Assembly: GCA_018398815.1 (NCBI GenBank)
Contig: CM031600.1
Coordinates: forward strand, 55,932,223 to 55,996,222
Direction of reading: 5' to 3'
From: Conus ventricosus
Lineage: Eukaryota > Mollusca > Gastropoda > Neogastropoda > Conidae
Length of the DNA stretch: 64,000 bases
Part shown: in pieces, positions 26,301 through 40,367 of the stretch
How the letters are laid out: every line of letters starts with the position of its first letter
How positions within the stretch are numbered: the stretch's first letter is position 1
Made by a program: the position numbers and the translations under genes
Notes under the pieces: model-generated
Seen by the model: the letters and a program-made list of their open reading frames with translations, nothing else
What the model was told of the DNA's origin: nothing
Databases searched by the model: none

Positions 26301-28340
26301 AATCACCAGGATCTCATTCCCCTCCGACACAGGTCGCACCGCACGGCAAACGCGGCGGATCTTAAGGAGACCACAGAGAGAAAAGGAGTGTGGATAAGAA
26401 GACTTGAAGGGGAGACGAAGATAGAAAAGGGCCAAATAAGGGAGGCAGAAAACAAGAAAAGGAGAAAGGCGGGTTACTCTTAGTCAGGATCCTCACCCTT
26501 AGCCTATCTGACATGGGAAGCCCTACCAGGGGCATCAACTTCTTACCACGTTTCGCTTAGGCCATACAGCATCTTCACCTCTCAGGCCTACAAGCAGTGT
26601 GAAAAAACCAGCCTATCTCCCAAGTATTGATGCCCCGTCAGCATAGCCTAAAGGATCACTGGACCACGCAAACCCTCCGACCACGACAAGGTCGCAACCC
26701 CCGGAGGGAAAAAAGATGGAAAGAGTAATTAAAAAATAATACGTTCCACACTGTCTCTTGAAGAGAAAGTGATCACATAGAAGTTTTGTTCTTGTCTGAA
26801 CAAGTCACAGCTGCCAACCTTTTGGAGTCAAAATTCAGGAAGGTGGTGCATGGGCTGAAGACAGGGGAGGCTATTTGCTTTTTGACTGAAAGCCTTTTTT
26901 TTTTTTTTTTTTTTTTGCTGTCCCAACCTCTGCGTCACCTCAGAGGCAGTGCACCTACGCCGCTCATTCCGACACCCCGTCCACAGCCACAGCCCGGTCG
27001 GCCCTGCCACAGCCCCGGCACCGGCAATCCACAGGGAGCAGTCAATGTCAAGTCGTTAAGAGGCAACCCACCGGAGGAGACACTGCACTGCTGCCGAGTC
27101 ACTTCGGTGGTGTTCAGTGGCGCCTGTTCTGATCTAACATACGCAGGACACCACCTACTAAGCCCCCTACTGACGACAATAATTGCTTAGTCGCAGAGCC
27201 GGCGTGAGTGACCTCTCCCTCCGGAGGGCGCCACCACGTCCGTCCAACGACAGCCCCCATGGACTCGCCGATACCGGTGACCCCAACGGAACCAAACCAA
27301 GGCCACAGACGTGGAGAGGACATCGAAACTGAGGTCACCATGAGAGCAGGGCATGAAGGGCCACAGAATTTGAGACATTTTTTTTATGCTGATCAATGAG
27401 AATGAGGATGATTAAGATGATGCTACGGATTTCCATTTCGGTCTGAGACTACATGACAGGGCTGTACTCTACGCTTCCTTTCATAATATATCCCGGCGTC
27501 AACCAGGCCCGAGAGATACAGGCACCTGCAGTGTTGGTCAGGAAGTTTGAGCAACACTCTCAGAAACGCAGCCATTAAGTGGATGAAACTCGACTGTGTG
27601 GTCCCAGTCTTCCCAACTGAGTCCGCAGCAAACTCAACTCTGGGTAGGAGCCAGTCGGGGCAGAAAAACCCACATGACTTCTGATGGGATTCGAACCCAC
27701 GACCTCCCAGCCGGGAGTCCGCGACGCTAACCACTTCGCCACGGCGGCTGGTGACTGAAAGCCTTTTAACTCCCTTATGTTTCAGTTGACAATTGTGGGG
27801 TTTAAAAAGAAAACACATTCCCATACATACAACTACCAACATCCACATAATATCATTTAGGCCTCATTCTCTAATATTTTATTTTAATTATTAAACACTA
27901 CATCAGGATATTCCACAAAAATTCTACACATCATTAACAATGACAGGTTAAACTTCAACCTGGATAAACATACACACACACTGATATAGGATAGAATCAG
28001 TATATTTATGCAGACTCTATGGGATCCAGTTTATTATTTTTAACATCACGAAATACTGCCTTTTTTTTTTTTTTAAAGGCGAATGATAGATTACAGCTAA
28101 GAACAAGCACACACACCTGATCCATGCATCAAACCTACCTGTGAACCGCGAAGTGCCACCTTTGATGCATTATACGCATCACGCTTCTCTTTCAAAGCTG
28201 GTTTCAATCGCTCCGTTTCCTCGGTCACAGCCAGCAGCCGTGACTGGACTTCCTTCAGCTGTGCTTGTCTCTGCTCTAGCTTGGCCTGTCAGGCAACAGT
28301 GTGTCACAAATCGATATCTGACTTGCTAGAGAGGAAGAAG

Positions 28341-28400
<60 letters not shown>

Positions 28401-28594
28401 AGAGAGAGGAGAGAGAGATGAGAGGAGTGAGAGAGAGAGAGAGCGAGCGAGTGAGACAAATGGGTGAAAAAGGAGAGGGAGAAAGAAGAGCACAAAGGAA
28501 GAAGCAAGGTGAGAGAGAGAGAGGGGAGTGGGGGAATAGACAGAGAGAGTCAGACAGATAGACAGACAGAGAGAGAGAATTTACATCAACAGGT

Positions 28595-28669
<75 letters not shown>

Positions 28670-28823
28670 AGAGAGACAAATGGGTGAAAAAAGAGAGGGA
28701 AAAAGAAGAGCACAAAGGAAGAAGCAAGGTGAGAGAGAGAGAGGGGGGGGGGGGGGGAGTGGGGGAAGAGACAGAGAGAGTCAGACAGATAGATAGACAG
28801 AGAGAGAGAATTTACATCAACAG

Positions 28824-28865
<42 letters not shown>

Positions 28866-29004
28866 CAAATGGGTGAAAAAAGAGAGGGAAAAAGAAGAGC
28901 ACAAAGGAAGAAGCAAGGTGAGAGAGAGGGGGGGGGGGGGGGAGTGGGGGAAGAGACAGAGAGAGTCAGACAGATAGACAGAGAGAGAGAATTTACATCA
29001 ACAG

Positions 29005-29066
<62 letters not shown>

Positions 29067-32000
29067 AAGAGGACAAAAGCAATGCCTGATACAATGAGGG
29101 AAGAAAATTGATGGTGGTATAACTATGAGAGAATACAGGAATGTGAACCAGAAAGAGGAATGTTAGGTGTTTTTTTTCAGATCATAGGATGAGAATCAAC
29201 TGATAATAGATAGCTGAATGGAAAGACTCAAATTATTTCTGCCAAAGCAAGATCCAACATCATCTGCATCTTCCCTCCTGAGATCATATCTGTGATCAGA
29301 GGAAACAGCGCAGAGCCCAAACAGAAAACACGATACTGCTTTCAGACTTAGGACAAGTACTGCTTTAAAGTGCAGAACACCTTTCAATCAACAAAGTAAC
29401 TAGCACAAGTTTTACTTTCTTTTCTTTTTTTCCCCCACTGGTGCCCTCCACCCACTCCCCCGTTAAAATAACAACAAAGAAAACACCGAAGAAAACAGTA
29501 CAATAGCTGTGGAGGTTCTCATAGTTTAAAAGTTGCTCCAAAAATGAAGTTGTTACCGAGGCCATCCTACAGAGTTCAATGAAATGTGGCCGCACCACAA
29601 ACTGACTAAAGACATCCAGATCAGACAGGGTGAAGACAAGGATCCTGATAACATGGCAATGTTCCATGCCAAGTAGGGATAAGGCATTCCTCTGGAAAGG
29701 AAAGTATGAGGAAAAAAAAACAAAAAAAAACCAGACGCATGTCAAGACACACTGTTTGGGCTAAAAGCACATACTTTACCTTTGACTCGTTAGCTTTTTC
29801 TAAAAATTTCGGGTGACGCGCTTCTTCGCTTTTTAACTTCTTCTTCTCCGGTTCCAGTTTCTGTGAACAGAAAAAAAAAGCTGTAATACACCACCGTTGA
29901 CAACAACAAAAAAAGAACATCACAAACATTCAGCATCCTCACCATTTCAGCCCTTTTAACAATACAATAAAAAATTTCTATACTACAACTTCACACTGAC
30001 TCTTCCTTCTGTGTCATTATTTCCTTTCCCCCCCCTTAATATTCGGGTTCAATCAGCATAATCATTCAATGCTTTTTCTGATACTTACCTATCCAAACAC
30101 ATACCTTATCCCTACTCGGCGTGGAACATCACCAGGAGAGGTAATGTCACCTCGGTTACGGATAAGTGCCAGAGTAATCTCCCTTAGTGAGATTACAATA
30201 TTCAGCTCTTTCTCGCCAAGATCAGTTTCCTCCTTTTTCTTGGAGCTGAAACTCACCTTTTTCTTTCTTTCGGCAACATGTTTTCTTCTGCCAGTGGATT
30301 CCCACAACCAGTAGTTCAATTTCACCTTTTCCTCAAATGTCGAAAATTCTTCTTATCGAAAGTCTAGGGAAATTTCGGCAGAGAATTCCCAGAAATTATG
30401 CTCATTCACCACTTTTCTCCAATGCTTTGCCGATCACCTTGGTTTCTCCATGCCCTCTTTAAAATCAATGTCTGCTTCAGCCTCTTGATACTGTCATTCA
30501 TGACAAGAGTGGTGTTCAGCAGAAGACTTAAACAGACCTGTGTTTTCTGTACAATGTTTTCCTTTTGTGTCGTCCAACTTGTGTTTGGTACACGACTTCG
30601 ACCTTCACATTATTATTGTCCGCCAGCTTTGGCAAGAAAATCGGCCACCTTTCTACTTCGGTCCCAAGATCAGTGGAGACAGGCCAGCGTCTTCCCCCAC
30701 CTGCTCCGCCCTTTGACCCCTCAGCGCCTTGAAGTGAAAGAGGAGTGGCTGGTAACTATAACCTGGATGAGTCACTGAAAAATATGCGCCTCTGACGTTG
30801 CACAGGGTCAGGATGCTGCCAGATCCTTTTTGACTTTTTACAACCCCATCCCACCACAATGGGGGCCTGTGCAAAGTCAACCTTTTCCAAGGACTACGTT
30901 TCCGATGAAGTGCTTCTGTTGCCTCCAGTGTTAAAAAGTTCCACACATTCAAGAAACATTTACTTCCTTCTTGCTGGATTCTCTTTATTCCATTTGTTGA
31001 CCTTCCGTCTGTTCAGGTTGTGTATCCTAAAAACTTACTAGTCATAAAGAATACTCAGCTTTGAATATGCTTTCCATCCCAAACGCCTCACTGTCTTTGA
31101 ACTTATGCTCATTGTAGTGCACGTTGAACATGCTATTACATTCTTGAGACCAGGTCCAGGTTCGTTAGTTGATTCGTTAGATGCTATAAATTTCATTACT
31201 GTATGAACAGTGCAAGTACTTGATTGTCAAATTACAACTATCCTCCTGGATCACAATCTCCCCAATGGTAGGATGGATGGTGAGTGTTCTAGTTTTTGGG
31301 GAATTTCTGCAGCAATGTCATGAAATGTAAATCAGCATAGAGCGTAGGGCACCAACTTAATATTTTTCTTATCTCATCGTTCCTCTGTCACATTCGCTCT
31401 CTATTTGGTTCATGCAGTGTTTTTTTTTTTTTAAATGTTACTGGAGGAAAAACAAGAAAGGAAATGAAAGGGAAATAAGGTTTCTTTGAATCAGGCTCAT
31501 GTTCAGGACCCTTCACTGTTTTGGTAATTTCCCAACCGTTCTCCATAGTTTCACAAACTTTGTGTTTCTCCTTTACGCTTCTTTCAACCTTTTTTTCTTC
31601 TATGAGAGGCTGTCACCTCTAGTGTGTTCTTTTTTTTTCTGGTGGTAAAAACCATGAAGATTTCCTTTTCAGAACCCCACTTCCCCCTCTTTCTGCCACC
31701 TCTTGGCCTCATCTCCAGTTTGGCCCTTCTTTGCTGCAGTTCTCATGGGGAGGTACATTCTCTTCTTCAGGGTGCTGTTACGGAGATACTCTCCCTTGCC
31801 TGTTCTTCTTTCTACACTATTTTCGTAATTCGATAGGGATGTGAGAAAACTAATCTAGCTGAGACAGCTGAATACTGTGAACTAAGGGAGATCACCCTTT
31901 TGCCTTTCCGTAACTGAGGTGCTCCCCCAAGCCTTTTTTTGGGGGTGTGAGGGGGGAGGGACCTGATACTTGGCGATGTTCCTCGTTGAGCTGTGATAAG

Positions 32001-35000
32001 GCATTTGTTTGTACAGGTAAATATATCGTACAACTTCTTTTCGTAGTGACATTCCTTTTACTAAACAAAAAGTACTGACAGCTAACAATTTTCATCTTAT
32101 CCTAATCCATAATAAGATCAATATATACCTTCTTCACCCCCCCCCCCCCCCTTAAGTTTCTGAGGGGTGCTAAGTTCAGTCAATCATGACATTTGTACAG
32201 TGACAATAAAAATCAATCTCCAATAAAACCTAAAACTGCCAGAACACTGAAATGGTCCTGGGCTGCCCCTTCCTGTTTACAAAAAATGGCAAAGCAACAG
32301 AGCGCACAGCAATGCTTACACACAAAAAATTGGGGTGGCACACACTGGCCTCCTTTCTTTCCTTTTTTTCTTTTTCTTCTTTAAAAAACTATTTTATTTA
32401 AAGAATGGGAACAAAAACTCTCTCTAACCTTGATTTTCTCTTCCACAAATGCCCAGGCCATCTCATGCTTCAGGTGTTTCACTTTCTCCTTTAGGTCAGA
32501 GATCGTGCCCAGGTTTTTGAACTTCTCCTCCCAACGGTTCACTTCAGTCCTCAGTGCTGGCAGAGTCTGTCAAATTCATCATCGTCAAATCAAGTACACA
32601 GTGTTCTGTAATTTCTCTCTTCCATTATTTAAACAATCACAAATATTCCATGCAAGCTCCTAATGTCTTGTTACTTGAACAGACATCTTAATGAAATAGA
32701 CAGGCATCTTAATGAAATAGACAGGTACACACATAAGAACATATTAGTGGGTAATGAACCCCCCTCCCCCCCAAAAAAAACTTTTTCCCCCGTTTTCTGC
32801 ATTACCCTCCCTAAAGCTTTTCTTTTTCTGCCAATTTTTTTCTCAGATATCGGTATAATATTCTTATACTAATGTCAGTTTTCTTTATGATAAAATAAAA
32901 TCATTTTTTGTCTTCACTTATGCTGCTTTCTTTAAAACTCACAAAACGTTTTTTTTTTCCAGTCATTCTTTTTCTATTTACTAATATATTTTTCATTCTT
33001 ATATGCATGCATGGGCTGTAGCAGTAAGAGGTAGGAGAAGAAAAAAATGCAAAGAAAAAAGTCTACCATGGCTAACAGTGAGTGTAAGTCAGTACGGAGG
33101 GAAAAGCAAATACCAGTACCAAAGTAACTTGTAAATTTTCATCGATATAGAACTACACTTCATAATATGGACTTTGTGGTCAAGAGTGAAACAAGAACAG
33201 TTTTCTAAAAGCATGAAAGAGTTCAAATGGAGAACTTGAAAACTAAAAATGTCTCCATCACAGAAAAATGCACAGAAATCGACCTCATGATTGTTGTGGC
33301 ACCCTTTACAGGGGAATGCTAACCAAGCAATTATAGTCATCAGTACTGGAATTTGTGGTTGGTGACCTGCAAATGCAGGATCAAAACAGGCACCAATAAC
33401 AGTGACTCCACAGCAGTGCTGTGTCTCATCCGGCAGGTTGCTTAATGACAGCCTGATACTGACTGCTCCCCGTGCACTCTCCATGCTGAGATTGTGACAA
33501 GACAAACTTGGGAGTGGCTGTGTATGAGGAAATAGGAATCAGTGACATGGAGTGATGCCACTGAGAAAGAATGGAAGATGAGACAGCGAATGAAAAATAT
33601 ACAGTTAAACTGAGGATTCATTACCTTCTCATACTGCTGGATACCATACACGGTCTTTTCCTTGCTGGCAGTGGCTTCATCGTACTGTTCCTTCATCTGT
33701 TCCAGCTGTGTTGCTTTCAAGAAGAACTGCATATGAAACAACAATCTTGCCATTTTGAAAACTGAAACGCTGTACTTTGGGGGCTATGTCATATAACAAT
33801 GTTTCCAGCTGAAACAATGTTCACAAAGGTGGACAAGAAATTCTAAAACAACGGCTATTTTGAAGCAATTTTGCCCTTGGCAGGTCACATGATAAAATGC
33901 CCATGTCAGTGTCAGGTTAGGATAAGATAATGTTGCTTATAGCCCAGCCGACCGCAAAGGGCCACATCAGGGCTGTCACCACGTTAAAATCAACTCACCA
34001 GTCACAGTGTCAGGTTTTGCAATGCATGTCCAACTGGTGTATGAAAATATGATTAAGATCTACCATTCCCATTTTTTTTAATCGACATAATAAATGGTGA
34101 TCAACAGAACCTAAGAATTGCGAGAGACACAGTGACAGAGAAAGAGAGACACACAGAGACAGAGACAGCGACAGAGAGAGAGAGAGACAGAGAAACTTCA
34201 GCAGTGTCTTACACACCTTGTATTTATCACATGGGTTCTTAGTATGCAGGAAGTTGCGGGAAGTGTCCTGGTTGAGAACAGCCACAGGATTTTCCACCTG
34301 AATGTTGAAGAAATCTTTGATCTTCTTCACCTCCTCCAGTTTGTCAGAGACCAGCTTGCCTGCAAAATGGGATATGTTTTTTTTTCTTCCTTCTTTAGAT
34401 TATGACAGCCAATTAACTCTTGATCGTTGAATGTTACTGAAAGCAGACCACTGATCAAGAGTCAGCCCATTTGTAGCATAATCACACTTCATGTGTAGTA
34501 TAATTCTGTTGTTGCTTCACTTAAGTAAACTTTTATTGCCTCAAGTGAATGAGGACAAGAGAGGACCATGGTTTGCTTTGTGGCAGGCAGAGAGAGGCAA
34601 AAAGTTTGACACAACTTGCATTAACCGGTAAACTACTAGTAAAATGCCATTTTGAAAAAATAGCACTTGAACTGCCAGTCCCAAGGACTTGCTTATTTTG
34701 CTGGGATCAGGCGGAGTTGAAACAACAAGGGACAAACTGGACTGGAATGACCAGAACAGCCCAGAACAGAGTGCGATGGCGAAGGGTCGTTGATGGCCTA
34801 TGCTCCACCGGGAGCGACGGGCATAAATGATGAATGAATGATGAGAAGCTTAACAAGAACAAAAGCTGCTTTAGAATGATAAAAAGCAACACACTAATCG
34901 TCAAGCAGCTTGTGCATCATGATCAATCAAAACAATTTTGAAACCATCACTTTGTGAGAAGAGTCTGTTTTTACTCAGTATTTTATGTTACACTAAGCCA

Positions 35001-35622
35001 ACGGCATAGTCTTCTGATCAGTCACTGGTTCAATGACACTTGCTCTTTATTCTCTAAAAAGACAGCACTGCACTCAGCAATCACAGAATCTTTCATGGTC
35101 TTCAATCTATATGCCTGCTACCATAGCAAAATCCTAGCTAAAATCAATATTTTTGTTTCCTACAAACACGTAAAACCAGACTCTGACAGTGTTGAACATT
35201 TCCAAGGTTTGGTTCTCTCGTCATCTTGAACAGCTTTTAATGAAAGGTAAGCCAATCCTGGAGTCCCTTTTCAGAGTACCTATATCACACATCACTGATT
35301 TTTGTTTTTATGGGACTGATTCTAATTAAGTGTTAGTACTGGTTTGGCAAATTCCTAGCATGATCACTGCCCAAAGAGGGGTTGGTATGGTAAAGGAAAG
35401 AAGTGGTGCAAAATGGGGTGGAAAAGGAGGGCATACAGCAGGGAAGAGAAGGAAGGGAGTCAGGTTCAGCTTCCCTTCTCCATTTTCAATCAAATTCATG
35501 CAACTGATCAATGTGGATGGAAATGGAAAATCTAGACTTGTGGAGAGTGGGAGAGAGAGAGAGAGAGAGAGAGGGAGATAGGGAGGGAGGAAGGCAGTGC
35601 GATGGAGTGGAAAGGTGCTGAG

Positions 35623-35654
<32 letters not shown>

Positions 35655-38600
35655 AATGCAATGTCCAGCAGAAACACACTAATATAATGAAAGAACGGGT
35701 AAGAACCACAGGAAGGCATGGGGATGAGTGGGGTGGATACAGCTTTGTCAGATTTCAGATGGCAGACCAAAACTGGAGGACCGCATAGAGGAAGATGAGA
35801 AACTTCTCATGAGCCACTGCAGACAGTACCACTGGTGATCAAACAACACAGAAGAGCAGATGTTGTCAATGAATTTGGCAAACAGTGGGGAAGTAGAGAC
35901 TGGAAACAAAGATCGAGGTGAAGGGAAGAAGGGTTGATTTTTCTGTGACACAAAAGGAAAAATCACCCATGAAAACCTTTTCAGATGTAGCAGAACTGAT
36001 GCAAATCCACTCCTCAAAAATGTTTACGATGAGGAAGTGGTGGAGACAAGTCAAAAGCCATCTATGCTGCTGCCAACTCTCTAAACACAACAGCAATCCA
36101 ACCACCTACGTATGTATATGGTTCCTTTGGCTCTCTTGAGGGTGCACTTGGATTTAAATAAAAACAAACTTTGAAAGTGGTAAGATGGAAATGAATTTCA
36201 GAGACCTTATAACTCTCCATCTTCAGTCCCTTTACATCCAGACATAACTAGGGATGCTCGCTGACAAGCAATTACAATCTGTGAGATAATGAGCCTATAT
36301 GCCACACAATTCTTTTTCTCAGTATTGGTTATGGAAGAGGTAAAGCAACTTTTCTTGCTAGTCAAACTGTAGGCAATATGTGCACACATACAAACATGCA
36401 CTTATATATGCACACATGAACACACAGGCAGACTTGTATGTGCGGCAACACACACACTCACATGCAAATCACGTTAGCTGGACACCCAGGGACCAACCAG
36501 TAAGCTGGGTTAATACATAGGTCAGGCTCTGTTAAATTTTGTCCATTAGTCCCTCTATTCATTTCTTTTGTTCTCCACTCCTTCAATCCTTTATTCCCTT
36601 TTAGGTGTAACCCCTACTTATTATGGCCCCATGGCTTGGCAGACATGGTGCACTGTATGCAAAATAGGCCACTGTCAGTGATGTCCCCTGACAAACCTGA
36701 AACCACCTATGGAATGTGGTTGAGCATGTTGTGTGTTAAATCAATAAATGGCTCTGGATGATAAATAACAGAGAAATCAAGAAACTATTTCTACACAAAG
36801 CGTGACAAGATAATGATTTTTCAAAGAATCAGTTCTGAATGTGGGTTTTGTACGTCGAACGAGTGATTCAAACTAGAGGAAAGATACAGTGAAAATTATG
36901 TCAGGTATCAATAATGCTTTCAATGTCACTTGACTTATACTGATACTTATTTTTACAATGCAATGATTACATTACTTCAACAAGATGAATAAATGTATTC
37001 TACAAACAAACCCCTTTGAGAAAGAAACCATCTCACCAAGATGAATTTCTACTGAATATTACCTGACATCTCCTACACATCTATAACCATCTCACCAAGA
37101 TGAATTTCTACTACTTGACAACATCTCCTACACATCTATATAGATAATAGTACTAAAAGCCATCAGCAAAAAGTTTCGTTTCTTTAACAATCCAGCTTGA
37201 TAAAATTACTTTCGTCATTTAAGCAGTGAATCTAGTGTAACACTAACAACCAAAGAACTGAAAAGAACATACCCCCTGCACTTTTGATCGAGTACCTGGT
37301 TCCACCATCTGCAGAAATTTTTCTGTTAATCTTGATCAAGTCACCATATTTATCATGCTTGAAAGCATCAGGTCCTCTGTTCCGCAGGTGAATTTCAACT
37401 TCTGCAGTGCTGTTGTAAAAGAAAGCCATTATCATTCTGTATTTCAACAAACAAAATCATCACTCTTAACAAAGGACATAATTATAATTAACCTACAGTC
37501 GAAACTCAAGAAATTTTAGAAACCAAGTCACTTTACTGTAAGATAAACCATAAACCAGGTAGAGACAAAGAAATTTTACAGAAAAAAACATTCGTTGAAG
37601 GAAGTCATCATCTGAAGTATTTTCATAGGTGAGTCTAAAAGTAATGTCTTCATGAATTTTTTCAACAAGCAAATTTCATAACAAAACCCCCTTTTCTCAT
37701 AGTTACCTGTCCAAACAAATCCCCCATCCCCGCTTGGCATGGAACATAGCCAAATTATCAAGATTCCCCCTCCCCTACCCCCTTCCAATAAAAAAAAACA
37801 AAAAAAAACTTGGGGAGAGCAAGGAGCTACACTCGGCTCCATACCCAGCTAGGTATAGCCTGGGAAATGCTGTTGTTAGACCCCAGTGACAGGATCCTGG
37901 CTTGGTCAGGTAATTCGCCAGGCTTATGCCTATGTATGATCATAACCCCCCACCCCCCTGCCAAAGCAGACACAAGCACATGCAATCCAGGCTCTCTCCA
38001 TCAGTAGTGCCCTTTGGCTGAATATTACCATCGCTGACACAGAACTTGCAACTGGTTAGAAGTCACAGACAATCTTTGGTAGGTTCTACCTCTATGACAT
38101 GACTGAAGATATGGAGGCACTGTACTGCCTCGGCAGCATAGTAGTTGCCCATGATGCAACCCCCACTGAATAATCATAGCACTGTCTTGCCTCAGGGGCA
38201 CAGTAGTTGCCCATGCTGCAACCCCCCCTGAATATTCATAAGTCCTTTCTGTTATGGCCAATCTGATCAGCAAGTACCATCACTACCTGCTCTATTTTCA
38301 AATTACCATTTGCATTTATTTGGTAGATTGTAAAAAGGTTTTGTGTGAAGCACTATTCAGACCTACTTTCCCAATGTTTTGTGAGGACATCTTTTTTCCT
38401 TGAGACACTGTTATTGCTTGTCGCTTTTTGCCATTCTCTTGAAGGAGTGCAGGACTAATCCTTTCATCTCCAGACTAAGCATGGGAGACAACTGTGTAGG
38501 GTCCTTTGTGGCCACTGATCCCGATTTCTATTCTTGTGTGAGATCAGTGTCTTCCTGTGCAGAACAGCGTGCTTCCCACCATCCTTTTCGTGCTAGTCCA

Positions 38601-39193
38601 GTTCTAGCAAGAGTTACAAGGAGAAAACATGAAACCTTATAGAAGACACAGGCCTCACTGCAATCAGCATGAAGGCACCACTTGTGGCAGTAGACAGATG
38701 TATGGGCAAATGATGCTGGAGCACTCATGAGAAGCAACAGAAAAAGAAGCTTCTTCAGAAGCATAACAATTTCATGCAGAACAAACACTGGAGAGCAGAC
38801 AAGAGTGTGTTCTACCACCAAGGAAAAGGAGAAAGCTAAACTAGTTCAAACATGCTGCAATGAATTGAACTCACTAAGGGCGATCAATCTTGCTACCTAT
38901 CTGGTTTTGGAGGTGAGGTTATCTCCCTACTCACCAAATTTTGGCCCCCCCCCCCCCCCCCCCCCCCCTCAAAATCCTGAATATATACCAAGTGGGGATA
39001 AGACAATTGTTTGGACAGGTAAGTATGAAAAACAAAAACATGAAGATTGTAATCACCTGTCAAACATTTGATTATTCACAGGCATAAATTCTTCTGAGTA
39101 ATTTGTTCAATGACCTAGGGGAAAACAAACAAACAACTTGTGACTGCCATCAGCAAAACACAAAAAGGCGGTACAGCCAGAATCATCTGTTCC

Positions 39194-39254
<61 letters not shown>

Positions 39255-40313
39255 CGTGTGTGAGTGCGTGCACACAAAACATGCACTGTAACCACAATTT
39301 TGAACCTGCAAAGGGAACTCTTTGCCACTAGCTACTGACTCTGAAGACTACCAGAAGCGAAAGAACTCACTGTTTTCCTATTTTGACAAATGAGCGGACT
39401 TTGCTTCCTCTGTTTGTTGTTGATGCAAGTCCACCAAGACCAACTACAAGTCCTGTCACCACAGCACTCTTGCCACCTGGAAAAAAAGGGGAGAAAAAGG
39501 GACAAAATCAACAAGTGAAAACCCACTAAAAAAAAAAAAAAATAAACAGAAATGAAAAGGACTACCTGATGCCATGTTCAACATGTGTTCTGATATACTA
39601 TATTAAAAAAGAAACATAACAGAATGTATGCTTGAGTAAAATCTTGAAATGGTAATACTGATTCTCCTCAACCCAACTCAATATCCCACCCCTTCCATCC
39701 CTACCTTAATATTATGACTATCCAATTCAATTGAGAAAACATTTAGTTTTCAAGTTGCAAAGTGAGACGACTGCGGGCAGAAATCTAAACAAATGTTAGA
39801 CAAATGTTAGCGAACTGCAAAAAAAAAGTGGACAAACGAATCACAAGACAAAACACGACGCATTTTGACCTCTCAGGTCTTCTTCAGGCAAGATACAAAA
39901 CAATCAGGACAACGAAAATGAACGAGCAATCACTTATCTTTAATCACTTCAGCGCAAGATAGGCGCTGAATCAAACGCCCATGCTTCAGAGTGTACCACA
40001 CCACCAAGCAGTACTAATACCACACCACCAAGCAGTACTAATACCAAACACTACTAACACTGTGTTTTTTGCAAGAAGGCTCGGATTAGCTCCCTTCCCT
40101 CCAGTAAACATCTTGAGATTCTGACTTGTAGGCATGTTCACAGGAAGTTGGAATAAGAAACTTGTTTGGATAGGTAATCATAAGAAAACTTGTTAACTAC
40201 AACAGAACAAAACACTATTCTAAGCTAAAGACAGCTTTTTTTTTTTTTTTTATAGAAAATGCCTGGTTCTGTTGTCTCCCAAAATATGTACCCAGGTTAC
40301 TATCACACATTTC

Positions 40314-40367
<54 letters not shown>

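Larger units (their letters stand above)
20710..26709 (-). mobile_element. Nearly complete 6.0-kb non-LTR retrotransposon (Jockey/I-like, with RNase H)
   Basis: Flanked by the 11-bp duplication AAAAAGATGGA (20699-20709 and 26710-26720), which defines both ends. Order on the minus strand: ~740-bp 5' leader, ORF1 with CCHC knuckles, ORF2 with endonuclease, reverse transcriptase and C-terminal RNase H, 3' UTR with A-rich segment, a ~90-bp conserved 3' end (GCCCTTTGCGGTCGGCTGGG, CTATAAGCAAC) and a short (TTATC)n tail. ORF2 is broken by about four single-base frameshifts, at least one at a homopolymer. A C-terminal RNase H is commonest in the I group; the RT resembles 'jockey-like' mollusc proteins. 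Inserted in the SMC6 intron between exons 9 and 10, same strand as SMC6. Confidence 0.92.

Noticed and set aside
27680..27751. A tRNA gene on the minus strand
   Set aside because: It is the head of the 850-bp retroposon with a 16-bp duplication; other copies show the same head attached to the same body.
28464..29111. Arg/Glu-rich coiled-coil gene
   Set aside because: Translation of GA repeats; frames open only because the repeat lacks stops.
37026..37140. CRISPR-like array
   Set aside because: Just two tandem copies of a ~57-bp intronic segment in a eukaryotic gene; no spacer pattern.
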